Part shown: one piece after another, positions 16,085-26,111 of the stretch
Position numbering within the stretch: position 1 is the stretch's first letter
How the letters are laid out: each line of letters starts with the position of its first letter
Assembly: GCF_028656955.1 (NCBI RefSeq)
Contig: NZ_JAMDGY010000024.1
Coordinates: 274,196-338,195, forward strand
From: Pseudomonas fontis
GTDB lineage: Bacteria; Pseudomonadota; Gammaproteobacteria; Pseudomonadales; Pseudomonadaceae
Reading direction: 5' to 3'
DNA length: 64,000 bases
Notes under the pieces: generated by a model
What the model saw: the letters and a program-made list of their open reading frames with translations, nothing else
Database searches by the model: none
What the model was told of the DNA's origin: nothing
Translations under genes and position numbers: made by a program

Positions 16085-18022
16085 ATGCAATTCTGGCGGC
16101 GCAGTATCCAGTGGCAATTGATCACCAGCATGGGCGCAGCGCTCTTGGTGAGCATCTTGATCGTGGTCGGGATCTACACGGTGGCGGTCAATCGGCTGAC
16201 CGAGCGTTACCTGGTGGAGTCGGCGCTGCCGGCGAGCATTGAGGCAATTCGTAACGATATCGAGCGGATGATGGTGCGCCCGCTCACGGCGGCGGCGGAC
16301 ATTGCCAACAATACCTTGCTGCGCGACTGGCTGGCGGCCGGTGAAGACAGCGCCCAGGCGCCGAAATTCGTCGAGTACCTGGAGGCGTTGCGCGCGCACA
16401 ACCACGCCTTTACCGCGTTGTTTGCCAGCACCGAAAGCAACCAGTACTACAACGAGAAAGGCCTGGACCGGACCCTGAGCCGCAGCAACCCGAAAGACAG
16501 CTGGTTCTACGGCTTCATCGACAGCGGCAACCCGCGCCTGCTGAACATCGACATCGATGGCAGCACCGGCGAGCTGGCGCTGTTCATCGACTACCGGGTG
16601 GAGAAGGCCGGCAAGCTGGTCGGTATCGCCGGGCTCGGGCTGCGCATGACCGAGCTGTCGCAGCTGATCCACGATTTCAGTTTCGGCGAGCATGGCCGGG
16701 TGTTCCTGGTGCGCGGCGATGGCCTGATCCAGGTGCATCCGCAGGGTGAGTTCAGCGGCAAGCGGCAGTTGGCCGAGCAGATCGGCGAGGCGGCGGCCAC
16801 GGCGGCGCTGGCCAGCAAAGGCACCCTGCAAACCAGCCGCTTCCAGCGCGACGGCGAAGCCTACCTGGCCTTGAGCCTGCCCCTGCGTGACCTCAACTGG
16901 ACGCTGGTGGCCGAGGTGCCGGAATCGCAGATCTACGCCGAGGTGCGCGGGGCCGTGTGGCTGACCAGCCTGATCGGCGGGGCGGTGGCGCTGGTGTCGT
17001 TGTTGCTGGTGGTGTTGCTGGCGCGCGGGATCGTGCGGCCGATCCGCCGGGTGACCGAGGCGCTGGTGGCCATCGGCAGCGGCGGCGGTGACCTGACCCG
17101 GCGCCTGGACGATTCGCGGGCGGACGAACTGGGCGATCTGGCGCGCGGTTTCAACCGCTTCCTCGACAGCCAGCGAGACCTGATTGGCGAGGTGCTGCGC
17201 ACCACCGAGGACCTGCGCCAGTCGGTGACCCAGGTAACCCAGGTGGTGGAAAACACCGCAGATCGTTCGGTGCGTCAGCAGGAAATGACCGAGATGGTGG
17301 CCACTGCCGTGCACCAGATGGGCCTCACCGTGCAGGACATTGCGCAGAATGCGGGCAGCGCGGCGCAGGCCTCGCAGACGGCACGCGACGAAGCCTTGCA
17401 GGCGCGCGGTGTGGTGCAGCGTTCGATTGCGCATATCGAGGGGATGTCGGGCGAGATCGGCTTGGCGGCGACGGCGGTCAGCGAGCTGGCTGAGGAAGTG
17501 GCGTCGATTGATGAAGTGCTGGCAGTGATCCGCAGCATTTCCGAGCAGACCAACCTGCTGGCGTTGAATGCGGCCATTGAAGCGGCGCGGGCCGGGGACA
17601 TGGGCCGGGGCTTTGCGGTGGTGGCCGATGAGGTGCGTACGCTGGCCAAGCGTACCCAGGTGTCTACCGATGAAATCCAGCAGATGATCCAGCGCTTGAA
17701 GCAGGGTACCGGCAATGCCGTGGCGTCGATGCATGCGGGGCAGGCGGCGACCGGCACCGGGGTGGAATCGAGCCAGCGTACCGGAGCGTCGTTGACCACC
17801 ATTACCGGGCAGGTGGAGCGCATCAGCGACATGAACCTGCAGGTGGCGACGGCGACCGAGGAGCAGTCGGCGGTGACCGATGAGATCAACCGCAATGTGC
17901 AGGGGATTTCCGATTTGGCGCGGCAGACGGCGGGGGAGGTGGAAGCCTGTCGCGAGGATTGCCAGGCCCTGAAAGGGCTGGCTGATGATCTGGCGCGGCA
18001 GATGGGTGGGTTCAGGCTCTAA
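16085..18022 (+). CDS. mcpH: Methyl-accepting chemotaxis protein, dCache type (McpH-like)
   Basis: A 645-aa chemoreceptor. Membrane helices at about 14-36 and 285-310 flank a large periplasmic double-Cache sensor domain. A HAMP domain follows ([25 protein letters not shown]), then the signalling hairpin with the tip [19 protein letters not shown]. By synteny it corresponds to PP_0320 (McpH) of P. putida KT2440, reported to bind purines such as adenine, guanine, xanthine and uric acid. The amino-acid-sensing dCache signature (R-x-W-Y) is not matched; the loop reads [11 protein letters not shown] purine ligand is plausible but not shown here. The neighbouring nucleobase permease is consistent with it. 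Confidence 0.85.
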   Translation: MQFWRRSIQWQLITSMGAALLVSILIVVGIYTVAVNRLTERYLVESALPASIEAIRNDIERMMVRPLTAAADIANNTLLRDWLAAGEDSAQAPKFVEYLEALRAHNHAFTALFASTESNQYYNEKGLDRTLSRSNPKDSWFYGFIDSGNPRLLNIDIDGSTGELALFIDYRVEKAGKLVGIAGLGLRMTELSQLIHDFSFGEHGRVFLVRGDGLIQVHPQGEFSGKRQLAEQIGEAAATAALASKGTLQTSRFQRDGEAYLALSLPLRDLNWTLVAEVPESQIYAEVRGAVWLTSLIGGAVALVSLLLVVLLARGIVRPIRRVTEALVAIGSGGGDLTRRLDDSRADELGDLARGFNRFLDSQRDLIGEVLRTTEDLRQSVTQVTQVVENTADRSVRQQEMTEMVATAVHQMGLTVQDIAQNAGSAAQASQTARDEALQARGVVQRSIAHIEGMSGEIGLAATAVSELAEEVASIDEVLAVIRSISEQTNLLALNAAIEAARAGDMGRGFAVVADEVRTLAKRTQVSTDEIQQMIQRLKQGTGNAVASMHAGQAATGTGVESSQRTGASLTTITGQVERISDMNLQVATATEEQSAVTDEINRNVQGISDLARQTAGEVEACREDCQALKGLADDLARQMGGFRL

Positions 18023-18035
18023 CTCGGGGTGAATT

Positions 18036-18058
18036 CATCGCCGGCCTTGCCGGCGATG
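18036..18058. repeat. REP-core palindrome between convergent mcpH and ltaE
   Basis: CATCGCCGG-5-CCGGCGATG, a 9-bp stem with a 5-base loop. It looks like a REP core lacking the GGCTCCCACA tail. It lies between two gene ends and could stall transcription from both sides, but has no T-run. Confidence 0.7.
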
Positions 18059-18064
18059 GGGCCT

Positions 18065-19105
18065 TCAGAGCCCCATCACCAGGCGGATATCCGCAGCCAG
18101 TTCACGCACCCGCGCTTCCTCGGTATCCCACGAACACATGAAGCGTGCGCCGCCGCTGCCGATGAAGGTGTAGAAGCGCCAGCCCTTGTCACGCAGCTTG
18201 TCCAGCGCCGGTTCCGGCATTTGCAGGAACACGCCGTTGGCTTCCACCGGGAACATCAGGCTCACCCCCGGAATATCCGCCACCAGCCCGCTCAGCAATT
18301 GCGCGCAATGGTTGGCATGCTGGCCATGGCGCAACCAGGCGCCGTTCTCCAGCAGCCCGACCCAGGGCGCCGAAAGGAAACGCATCTTCGACGCCAACTG
18401 ACCCGCCTGCTTGCAGCGGTAGTCGAAGTCTTCGGCCAGCTTGCGGTTGAAGAACAGGATCGCCTCGCCCACCGCCATGCCGTTCTTGGTGCCGCCAAAG
18501 CACAGCACATCGACGCCGGCTTTCCAGGTCAGCTCGGCCGGGGTGCAGCCCAGGAACGCGCAGGCATTGGTGAAGCGCGCGCCGTCCATGTGCAGGTTCA
18601 GGCCCAGTTCCTTGCAGGTGGCGCTGATCGCTTTCAACTCTTCCGGGCGATACACGCTACCGACTTCAGTGGCCTGGGTGATGGTGACCACGCGCGGCTT
18701 GGGGTAGTGGATGTCCTGGCGCTTGAGGGCGACTTCGCGGATCGAGTCCGGGGTCAGCTTGCCGTTCTCGCTGCGCGCGGTGAGCAGCTTGGAGCCGTTG
18801 GAGAAGAACTCCGGCGCGCCGCATTCGTCGGTCTCGACGTGGGCGGTCTCCGAGCAGATCACGCTGTGGTAGCTCTGGCATAGCGACGACAGGGCCAGGG
18901 AGTTGGCCGCCGTACCGTTGAAGGCGAAGAACACCTCGCAGTCGGTCTCGAACAGTTTGCGGAAGTGGTCGGAGGCCAGGGCCGTCCATTTGTCGTCGCC
19001 GTAGGCACGCTCGTGGCCGTGGTTGGCCTTCTCCATGGCGGCCCAGGCTTCTGGGCAGATACCGGAATAGTTGTCGCTGGCGAATTGTTGGCTTTGCTCT
19101 GTCAT
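18065..19105 (-). CDS. ltaE: Low-specificity L-threonine aldolase
   Basis: A 346-aa pyridoxal-phosphate enzyme of the threonine aldolase/beta-eliminating lyase family. It cleaves L-threonine or L-allo-threonine to glycine and acetaldehyde. Family marks are the PLP lysine in CFGGTKNGMAVGEAI and the N-terminal FASDNYSGICPEAW. The start MTEQSQQFASDN is chosen; the frame upstream is not protein-like. It is divergent from glyA and sits inside the betaine/sarcosine cluster, where it shares the glycine pool with SoxBDAG and GlyA. Confidence 0.92.
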   Translation of the reverse strand: MTEQSQQFASDNYSGICPEAWAAMEKANHGHERAYGDDKWTALASDHFRKLFETDCEVFFAFNGTAANSLALSSLCQSYHSVICSETAHVETDECGAPEFFSNGSKLLTARSENGKLTPDSIREVALKRQDIHYPKPRVVTITQATEVGSVYRPEELKAISATCKELGLNLHMDGARFTNACAFLGCTPAELTWKAGVDVLCFGGTKNGMAVGEAILFFNRKLAEDFDYRCKQAGQLASKMRFLSAPWVGLLENGAWLRHGQHANHCAQLLSGLVADIPGVSLMFPVEANGVFLQMPEPALDKLRDKGWRFYTFIGSGGARFMCSWDTEEARVRELAADIRLVMGL

Positions 19106-19438
19106 GACACTGTCCTGTGAACGACGCAGGGGAGCACTGTAAACAAGATTGCAGTGGCCGCCTATACACCTGTGGACAACATCTCGCGGTGGCAACCATG
19201 CCCTTGCACTGATCTCTGTGGGAGCTGGCCTTGCCAGCGAATGGGCGCGTAGCGGCCACCGAGGCCTCATCGCCGGCAAGGCCGGCTCCCACAGCTCCGG
19301 GTTTGCAAACCCGCATGTCGTAAACGCACCTTTGCGTGGCGTCTATAGGCATTTGACCGGTCTGGTCCGGCCCTACCATCGAATCCATAAGGCACCTGCG
19401 CGTGCCCCCACAACAAAGCCGCTGCCGGGAGAGATGCG
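19106..19438. promoter_or_regulatory. Divergent ltaE/glyA control region
   Basis: This 333-base gap contains a REP pair (19217-19293) and, nearer glyA, a candidate operator: TGTCGT at 19316-19321, GCA at 19326-19328 and TAGGCATTTG at 19346-19355. The arrangement repeats that upstream of the dipeptidase gene (471-511). TTGACC follows at about 19353. GbdR and the sarcosine sensor SouR are the known regulators of this operon in P. aeruginosa. Confidence 0.5.
19217..19293. repeat. REP pair (inverted), ltaE/glyA gap
   Basis: Two REP copies in opposite orientation. The first is a GCTGG/CCAGC variant and the second the standard GCCGG/CCGGC form. Confidence 0.9.
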
Positions 19439-20692
19439 ATGTTCAGCAAGCAAGACCAGATCCAGGGTTACGACGATGCACTGCTGGCGGCCATGAATGC
19501 CGAAGAACAACGCCAGGAAGACCACATCGAGCTGATCGCCTCGGAAAACTACACCAGCAAACGCGTCATGCAGGCCCAGGGCAGCGGCCTCACCAACAAG
19601 TACGCCGAAGGCTATCCCGGCAAGCGCTACTACGGCGGCTGCGAGCACGTCGACAAGGTCGAGCAATTGGCCATCGACCGCGCCAAGCAACTGTTCGGCG
19701 CCGACTACGCCAACGTCCAGCCACACTCCGGCAGCCAGGCCAATGCCGCCGTCTACCTCGCCCTGCTGCAAGCCGGCGATACCGTGCTGGGCATGAGCCT
19801 GGCCCACGGCGGCCACCTCACCCACGGTGCCAAGGTCAGCTTCTCGGGCAAGCTCTACAACGCGGTGCAGTACGGCATCGACACCGACAGCGGGCTGATC
19901 GACTACGACGAGGTCGAGCGCCTGGCCGTCGAGCACCAGCCAAAGATGATCATCGCCGGCTTCTCGGCCTACTCGAAAACCCTCGACTTCCCACGCTTCC
20001 GGCAAATTGCCGACAAGGTCGGCGCCTACCTGTTCGTCGACATGGCCCACGTCGCCGGCCTGGTCGCGGCCGGCCTGTACCCGAACCCGCTGCCCTACGC
20101 CGACGTGGTCACCACCACCACCCACAAGACCCTGCGCGGTCCGCGTGGCGGGCTGATCCTGGCCAAGGCCAATGAGGAACTGGAGAAGAAATTCAACGCG
20201 GCGGTGTTCCCCGGCGGCCAGGGCGGCCCGCTGATGCACGTGATCGCGGCCAAGGCCGTGTGCTTCAAGGAAGCCCTTGAACCCGGCTTCAAGACCTACC
20301 AGCAACAAGTGATCGACAACGCCCAGGCCATGGCTGGCGTGTTTATCGAGCGGGGCTACGATGTAGTGTCCGGTGGCACCGACAACCACCTGTTCCTGGT
20401 CAGCCTGATCCGTCAGGGCCTGACCGGCAAGGAGGCCGATGCCGCGCTGGGCCGCGCGCATATCACCGTGAACAAGAACGCCGTGCCGAACGACCCGCAA
20501 TCGCCGTTCGTGACCTCGGGCCTGCGCATCGGCACCCCGGCGGTCACCAGCCGTGGTTTCAAGGTTGCCCAGTGCACGGCGCTGGCCGGCTGGATCTGCG
20601 ACATCCTCGACAACCTCGGCGATGCCGATGTCGAGGCCAATGTGGCGCGCAACGTGTCGGCACTCTGTGCAGATTTCCCGGTTTACCGCTGA
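19439..20692 (+). CDS. glyA: Serine hydroxymethyltransferase
   Basis: A 417-aa PLP enzyme that interconverts serine and glycine with tetrahydrofolate. Marks are [20 protein letters not shown] at about residue 20-40, the PLP lysine in [15 protein letters not shown], and [13 protein letters not shown]. It is full length for the family. As first gene of the glyA-soxBDAG operon it uses the glycine and methylene-THF produced by sarcosine oxidase to make serine. This is the betaine-linked copy; Pseudomonas usually has another glyA elsewhere. Confidence 0.95.
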   Translation: MFSKQDQIQGYDDALLAAMNAEEQRQEDHIELIASENYTSKRVMQAQGSGLTNKYAEGYPGKRYYGGCEHVDKVEQLAIDRAKQLFGADYANVQPHSGSQANAAVYLALLQAGDTVLGMSLAHGGHLTHGAKVSFSGKLYNAVQYGIDTDSGLIDYDEVERLAVEHQPKMIIAGFSAYSKTLDFPRFRQIADKVGAYLFVDMAHVAGLVAAGLYPNPLPYADVVTTTTHKTLRGPRGGLILAKANEELEKKFNAAVFPGGQGGPLMHVIAAKAVCFKEALEPGFKTYQQQVIDNAQAMAGVFIERGYDVVSGGTDNHLFLVSLIRQGLTGKEADAALGRAHITVNKNAVPNDPQSPFVTSGLRIGTPAVTSRGFKVAQCTALAGWICDILDNLGDADVEANVARNVSALCADFPVYR

Positions 20693-20712
20693 GTGGTTGA
20701 GGAGTACTGACT

Positions 20713-21963
20713 ATGCAACGCTACTCGGGCTTCGGCCTTTTCAAGCACTCGTTGAGCCACCACGAAAACTGGCAGCGCATGTGGCGCACGCCAACCCCGA
20801 AGAAGGTCTACGACGTGGTTATCGTCGGCGGTGGCGGGCATGGCCTGGCCACCGCCTACTACCTGGCCAAGGAGCACGGCATCACCAATGTCGCGGTGGT
20901 CGAGAAGGGCTGGCTGGGCGGTGGCAACACCGCGCGCAACACCACCATCGTGCGTTCCAACTACCTCTGGGACGAGTCGGCGCACCTCTACGAGCATGCC
21001 ATGAAGCTCTGGGAAGGCTTGTCCCAGGACATCAACTACAACGTGATGTTCTCCCAGCGTGGCGTCTACAACCTGTGCCACACCCTGCAGGACATGCGCG
21101 ACTCGGAACGCCGGGTGAGCGCCAACCGCCTTAATGGCGTGGACGGTGAACTGCTCAACGCCCAGCAGGTGGCGGACGAAATCCCCTACCTGGACTGCTC
21201 GAAGAACACCCGCTACCCGATCCTCGGCGCCACCGTGCAGCGGCGCGGCGGCGTGGCCCGTCACGATGCCGTGGCCTGGGGCTTCGCCCGCGCGGCCGAC
21301 GCCCTCGGTGTGGACCTGATCCAGCAGACCGAAGTGATCGGTTTCCGTAAGGAAAACGGCGTGGTGATCGGCGTGGAAACCAACAAGGGCTTCATCGGCG
21401 CCAAGCGCGTCGGCGTGGTCACCGCCGGCAACTCGGGGCACATGGCCAAGCTCGCCGGCTTTCGCTTGCCGATCGAGTCACACCCGTTGCAGGCGCTGGT
21501 GTCAGAGCCGCTCAAGCCGATCATCGACAGCGTGATCATGTCCAACGCCGTACACGGCTACATCAGCCAGTCGGACAAGGGCGACCTGGTCATCGGCGCC
21601 GGTATCGACGGCTGGGTCGGCTACGGCCAGCGCGGCTCGTACCCGGTCATCGAGCACACCTTGCAGGCCATCGTGGAGATGTTCCCGATCCTCTCGCGGG
21701 TGCGCATGAACCGCCAATGGGGCGGCATCGTCGACACCACCCCGGACGCCTGCCCGATCATCTCCAAGACCCCGGTAGAGAACATGTTCTTCAACTGCGG
21801 CTGGGGCACCGGTGGCTTCAAGGCCACGCCGGGTTCGGGCAACGTGTTTGCCGCGAGCCTCGCCAAAGGCGAAATGCACCCGTTGGCCAAGCCGTTTTCC
21901 ATCGACCGTTTCCACAACGGCGCCCTGATCGACGAACACGGCGCTGCCGCTGTCGCCCACTAA
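20713..21963 (+). CDS. soxB: Heterotetrameric sarcosine oxidase, beta subunit
   Basis: A 416-aa flavoprotein of the D-amino-acid-oxidase-like (DAO) family. The FAD site is [22 protein letters not shown] at about 36. Later marks are [18 protein letters not shown] and [14 protein letters not shown] near the C-terminus. The beta subunit carries the catalytic flavin site where sarcosine is oxidised, giving glycine and a one-carbon unit that is passed to THF in the alpha subunit. It lies 20 bases after glyA. Confidence 0.95.
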   Translation: MQRYSGFGLFKHSLSHHENWQRMWRTPTPKKVYDVVIVGGGGHGLATAYYLAKEHGITNVAVVEKGWLGGGNTARNTTIVRSNYLWDESAHLYEHAMKLWEGLSQDINYNVMFSQRGVYNLCHTLQDMRDSERRVSANRLNGVDGELLNAQQVADEIPYLDCSKNTRYPILGATVQRRGGVARHDAVAWGFARAADALGVDLIQQTEVIGFRKENGVVIGVETNKGFIGAKRVGVVTAGNSGHMAKLAGFRLPIESHPLQALVSEPLKPIIDSVIMSNAVHGYISQSDKGDLVIGAGIDGWVGYGQRGSYPVIEHTLQAIVEMFPILSRVRMNRQWGGIVDTTPDACPIISKTPVENMFFNCGWGTGGFKATPGSGNVFAASLAKGEMHPLAKPFSIDRFHNGALIDEHGAAAVAH

Positions 21964-21977
21964 CAGGAGAAATCCCC

Positions 21978-22307
21978 ATGTTGCATATCTTCTGTCCCCA
22001 CTGCGGCGAGCTGCGCTCCGAAGAGGAATTCCACGCCGCCGGCCAGGCGCATATCCCGCGCCCGCTGGAGCCGAACGCCTGCTCTGACGAGGAGTGGGGC
22101 GACTACATGTTCTTTCGCGACAACCCGCGTGGCCTGCACCACGAGCTGTGGATTCACGCCGCCGGTTGCCGCCAGTATTTCAACGCCACGCGTGACACTG
22201 TGACCTACGAGATCCTGGAAACCTATCCGATTGGCGCCAAGCCACAGGTCACCGGCAAAGGCGCGTCGCCGCAGTTGGCTGTCAGTGGTCAGGGAGAAAA
22301 GGTATGA
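21978..22307 (+). CDS. soxD: Heterotetrameric sarcosine oxidase, delta subunit
   Basis: A 109-aa zinc-binding subunit. The N-terminus MLHIFCPHCGELRSEEEFH gives C6, C9 and a histidine, with a further Cys in AAGCRQYFNATRD, which matches the structural zinc site of this family. The start follows an AGGAG site 14 bases after soxB. Its end overlaps the soxA start by four bases (ATGA). Small size and position are typical of soxBDAG operons. Confidence 0.94.
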   Translation: MLHIFCPHCGELRSEEEFHAAGQAHIPRPLEPNACSDEEWGDYMFFRDNPRGLHHELWIHAAGCRQYFNATRDTVTYEILETYPIGAKPQVTGKGASPQLAVSGQGEKV

Positions 22308-25300
22308 GCCAGGTCTATCGCCTGTCCAATGGTGGTCGTATCGACCGCAGCAGCGTCTTGAACTTCACCTTCAACGGCCAGAGCTACCAGGGCTATGCCG
22401 GTGACACCCTGGCCGCCGCCTTGCTGGCCAACGGCGTCGACATCGTCGGGCGCAGCTTCAAGTACTCGCGCCCGCGCGGGATCATCGCCGCCGGCTGCGA
22501 AGAGCCGAACGCCATCCTGCAGATCGGCGCCAGTGAAGCCACCCAGGTGCCCAACGTGCGCGCCACGCAGCAGGCGCTGTATGCCGGCCTGGTCGCCACC
22601 AGCACCAACGGCTGGCCGAGCGTGAACACCGACGTGATGGGCATCCTCGGCAAGGTCGGCGGCAAGCTGATGCCGCCGGGGTTCTACTACAAGACGTTCA
22701 TGTACCCGCAGTCGTTCTGGATGACCTACGAGAAGTACATCCGCAAGGCCGCAGGCCTGGGCCGTGCGCCACTGGAAAACGACCCCGACAGCTACGACTA
22801 CATGAGCCACCACTGCGACGTGCTGATCGTCGGCGCCGGCCCGGCCGGGCTTGCTGCCGCGCTGGCGGCCGGGCGCAGCGGCGCCCGGGTGATCCTGGCC
22901 GATGAGCAGGAAGAGTTCGGCGGCAGCCTGCTCGACAGCCGCGAAAGCCTCGATGGCAAACCGGCCGCTGACTGGGTGGCGGCAGTGGTTGCCGAACTCA
23001 AGGGCATGCCGGAGGTGCTGCTGTTGCCGCGCGCCACGGTGAACGGCTATCACGACCACAATTTCCTGACCATTCACGAGCGCCTGGCCGACCACCTCGG
23101 CGACCGTGCACCGATCGGCCAGGTACGTCAGCGCATGCACCGGGTGCGCGCCAAGCGCGTGGTGCTGGCCACCGGCACCCACGAGCGGCCGCTGGTGTAT
23201 GGCAACAACGACGTGCCGGGCAACATGCTCGCCGGTGCAGTGTCCACCTATGTGCGCCGCTACGGTGTCGCACCGGGGCGCAAGCTGGTGCTGTCGACCA
23301 ACAACGACCACGCCTACCGCGTCGCCCTGGACTGGCACGATGCCGGGCTCAAGGTGGTCGCCGTCGCCGATGCGCGGCACAACCCACGCGGTTCGCTGGT
23401 GGAAGAGGCGCGGGCCAAGGGCATCCGTATCCTCACCTCAAGCGCGGTAATCGAAAGCCGTGGCAGCAAGCACGTGACGGCGGCGCGGGTTGCCGCCATC
23501 GATGTGCAGGCACACGCCGTCACCAGCCCCGGCGAGTGGCTGGACTGCGACCTGGTGGCGACCTCCGGCGGCTACAGCCCGGTGGTTCACCTGGCCTCGC
23601 ACCTGGGCGGCAAGCCGATCTGGCGTGACGACATCCTCGGCTTTGTGCCGGGCGAGGCCCCGCAAAAACGCGTGTGCGTCGGTGGCATCAATGGAGTATT
23701 CGGCCTGGCCGATGCGCTGGCCGATGGTTTCGAAGGCGGCGTGCGCGCGGCCAGCGAAGCCGGTTTCAAGGCTGTCGAAGGGCTGCTGCCCAAAGTACTG
23801 GCGCGCCAGGAGGAGGCCACCCTGGGCCTGTTCCAGGTGCCGCACGACCGCAACACTGCACGGGCGCCGAAGCAGTTCGTCGACCAGCAGAACGACGTCA
23901 CCGCCGCCGCCATCGAACTGGCGACCCGCGAGGGCTTCGAGTCGGTCGAGCACGTCAAGCGCTACACCGCGCTGGGTTTCGGCACCGACCAGGGCAAGCT
24001 GGGCAACATCAACGGGCTGGCGATTGCCGCGCGTTCGATGGGCATCACCATCCCGGAAATGGGCACCACCATGTTCCGCCCCAACTACACCCCGGTGACC
24101 TTTGGTGCGGTGGCGGGGCGGCACTGCGGGCACCTGTTCGAGCCGGTGCGCTTCACCGCGCTGCATGCCTGGCATGTGAAAAATGGCGCGCAGTTCGAAG
24201 ACGTCGGCCAGTGGAAGCGGCCGTGGTACTTCCCCAAGGGCGCTGAAGACATTCATGCCGCCGTGGCCCGTGAGTGCCAGGCGGTGCGTGACAGCGTCGG
24301 CCTGCTGGACGCCTCGACCCTGGGCAAGATCGATATCCAGGGCCCGGATGCACGGGAATTCCTCAACCGCATCTACACCAACGCCTGGACCAAGCTGGAC
24401 GTGGGCAAGGCCCGTTACGGGCTGATGTGTAAGGAAGACGGCATGGTCTTCGACGATGGCGTCACCGCATGCCTGGCCGACAACCATTTCCTCATGACCA
24501 CCACCACCGGGGGCGCGGCGCGGGTGCTGCAATGGCTGGAGATCTACCAGCAGACCGAGTGGCCTGACTTGAAGGTGTACTTCACCTCGGTCACCGACCA
24601 CTGGGCGACCCTTACCCTGTCCGGGCCGAACAGCCGCAAGCTGCTCGGTGAAGTGACCGATATCGACCTGGACAAGGACGCCTTCCCGTTCATGAGCTGG
24701 AAGGAAGGGCTGGTCGGCGGTGTGCCGGCGCGGGTGTTCCGGATTTCGTTCACTGGCGAGCTGTCGTACGAGGTGAACATCCAGGCCAACTACGCGATGG
24801 GTGTGCTGGAGAAGATTGCCGAGGTCGGCAAGCAGTACAACCTGACGCCCTACGGCACCGAGACCATGCACGTGCTGCGGGCGGAGAAGGGTTTCATCAT
24901 CGTCGGGCAGGACACCGATGGCTCGATGACCCCGGATGACTTGAACATGGGCTGGTGTGTGGGGCGGACCAAGCCGTTCTCGTGGATCGGCTGGCGCGGG
25001 ATGAACCGTGAGGACTGCGTGCGAGACAACCGCAAGCAACTGGTGGGCTTGAAGCCGGTTGACCCGAGCAAGTGGCTGCCGGAGGGCGCGCAACTGGTGT
25101 TCGACCCCAAGCAGCCGATCCCGATGGACATGGTCGGGCATGTGACGTCGAGCTATGCCGCCAACTCGCTGGGTTATTCGTTTGCCCTGGCGGTGGTCAA
25201 GGGTGGGCTCAAGCGCATGGGTGAGCGGGTGTTCTCGCCGCAGGCCGATGGCAGCGTGATCGAGGCGGAGATTTGCGCATCGGTGTTCTTCGATCCGAAG

Positions 25301-25321
25301 GGGGATCGGCAGAACATCTGA
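22304..25321 (+). CDS. soxA: Heterotetrameric sarcosine oxidase, alpha subunit
   Basis: A 1005-aa subunit. The N-terminal part (1-110) resembles the 2Fe-2S-fold domain of the family, the central part binds a dinucleotide (VLIVGAGPAGLAAALAAG at about 172), and the C-terminal 400 residues are a GcvT-like folate-binding domain (GLLDASTLGKIDIQGPDA, YGLMCKEDGMVFDDGV). It accepts the methyl-derived carbon onto THF to form 5,10-methylene-THF. Length is normal for alpha subunits (about 965-1005). Confidence 0.95.
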   Translation: MSQVYRLSNGGRIDRSSVLNFTFNGQSYQGYAGDTLAAALLANGVDIVGRSFKYSRPRGIIAAGCEEPNAILQIGASEATQVPNVRATQQALYAGLVATSTNGWPSVNTDVMGILGKVGGKLMPPGFYYKTFMYPQSFWMTYEKYIRKAAGLGRAPLENDPDSYDYMSHHCDVLIVGAGPAGLAAALAAGRSGARVILADEQEEFGGSLLDSRESLDGKPAADWVAAVVAELKGMPEVLLLPRATVNGYHDHNFLTIHERLADHLGDRAPIGQVRQRMHRVRAKRVVLATGTHERPLVYGNNDVPGNMLAGAVSTYVRRYGVAPGRKLVLSTNNDHAYRVALDWHDAGLKVVAVADARHNPRGSLVEEARAKGIRILTSSAVIESRGSKHVTAARVAAIDVQAHAVTSPGEWLDCDLVATSGGYSPVVHLASHLGGKPIWRDDILGFVPGEAPQKRVCVGGINGVFGLADALADGFEGGVRAASEAGFKAVEGLLPKVLARQEEATLGLFQVPHDRNTARAPKQFVDQQNDVTAAAIELATREGFESVEHVKRYTALGFGTDQGKLGNINGLAIAARSMGITIPEMGTTMFRPNYTPVTFGAVAGRHCGHLFEPVRFTALHAWHVKNGAQFEDVGQWKRPWYFPKGAEDIHAAVARECQAVRDSVGLLDASTLGKIDIQGPDAREFLNRIYTNAWTKLDVGKARYGLMCKEDGMVFDDGVTACLADNHFLMTTTTGGAARVLQWLEIYQQTEWPDLKVYFTSVTDHWATLTLSGPNSRKLLGEVTDIDLDKDAFPFMSWKEGLVGGVPARVFRISFTGELSYEVNIQANYAMGVLEKIAEVGKQYNLTPYGTETMHVLRAEKGFIIVGQDTDGSMTPDDLNMGWCVGRTKPFSWIGWRGMNREDCVRDNRKQLVGLKPVDPSKWLPEGAQLVFDPKQPIPMDMVGHVTSSYAANSLGYSFALAVVKGGLKRMGERVFSPQADGSVIEAEICASVFFDPKGDRQNI

Positions 25322-25344
25322 CACCGCTACTGCATTGCACTACC

Positions 25345-25409
25345 TGTGGGAGCCGGCCTTGCCGGCGATGGGCGCAACGCGGCGCCGATTGGCAAGGCCA
25401 GCTCCCACA
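25345..25409. repeat. REP pair (inverted), between soxA and soxG
   Basis: A standard REP followed by an inverted CCAGC-variant copy, inside the 147-base gap between two subunit genes of one enzyme. Confidence 0.9.
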
Positions 25410-25468
25410 CAGCAGATTCAAGACAGTTGCTTCCACAGGATGCTTTCGAACTTTCAGATGGGTGCCCC

Positions 25469-26101
25469 ATGAGCGCTATCAACGTCTACCAGCAACGCCC
25501 CGGCAACGACGCCCACGCCGAGTCGCCACTGCACCACGCCGACCTGCCCAGCCTGGTCGGCAAGGGCCGCAAGAACGCCGGGGTCACCCTGCGTGAAAAA
25601 GCCTTCCTCGGCCACCTCACCCTGCGTGGCGACGGCCGTGATCCAGCCTTCGCCGGCGCAGTGTTCAAGGCCCTGGGCCTGGAGCTGCCCGTGGCCCTGA
25701 CCGTGGTCGCCAACGACGAAATGTCGCTGCAATGGCTCGGCCCGGACGAATGGCTGCTGATCGTCCCTGGCGGCCAGGAACTGAGCGTCGAGCAAAAATT
25801 GCGTGAAGCGCTGGGCGACCTGCATATCCAGATCGTCAACGTCAGTGGCGGGCAAACCCTGCTGCAACTGACCGGCCCGAACGTGCGCGAGGTGCTGATG
25901 AAGTCCACCAGCTACGACGTGCACCCGAACAACTTCCCGGTCGGCAAGGCTGTCGGCACGGTGTTCGCCAAGTCGCAGCTGGTGATCCGCCGTACCGGCG
26001 AAGACACCTGGGAGCTGCTGATCCGGCGCAGCTTCTCTGACTACTGGTGGCTGTGGCTGCAGGACGCCTCGGCGGAATTCGGTTTGAGCATCGAGGCCTA
26101 G
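25469..26101 (+). CDS. soxG: Heterotetrameric sarcosine oxidase, gamma subunit
   Basis: A 210-aa GcvT-related subunit. Typical stretches are WLGPDEWLLIVPGG and VLMKSTSYDVHPNNFPVGKAVGT, followed by a C-terminal RRSFSDYWWLWLQDASAEFG. The start MSAINVYQQRPGND is chosen because the frame upstream runs through the REP pair. It sits 10 bases before purU, so soxG-purU are likely cotranscribed. Confidence 0.93.
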   Translation: MSAINVYQQRPGNDAHAESPLHHADLPSLVGKGRKNAGVTLREKAFLGHLTLRGDGRDPAFAGAVFKALGLELPVALTVVANDEMSLQWLGPDEWLLIVPGGQELSVEQKLREALGDLHIQIVNVSGGQTLLQLTGPNVREVLMKSTSYDVHPNNFPVGKAVGTVFAKSQLVIRRTGEDTWELLIRRSFSDYWWLWLQDASAEFGLSIEA

Positions 26102-26111
26102 GAGTGTTGCC

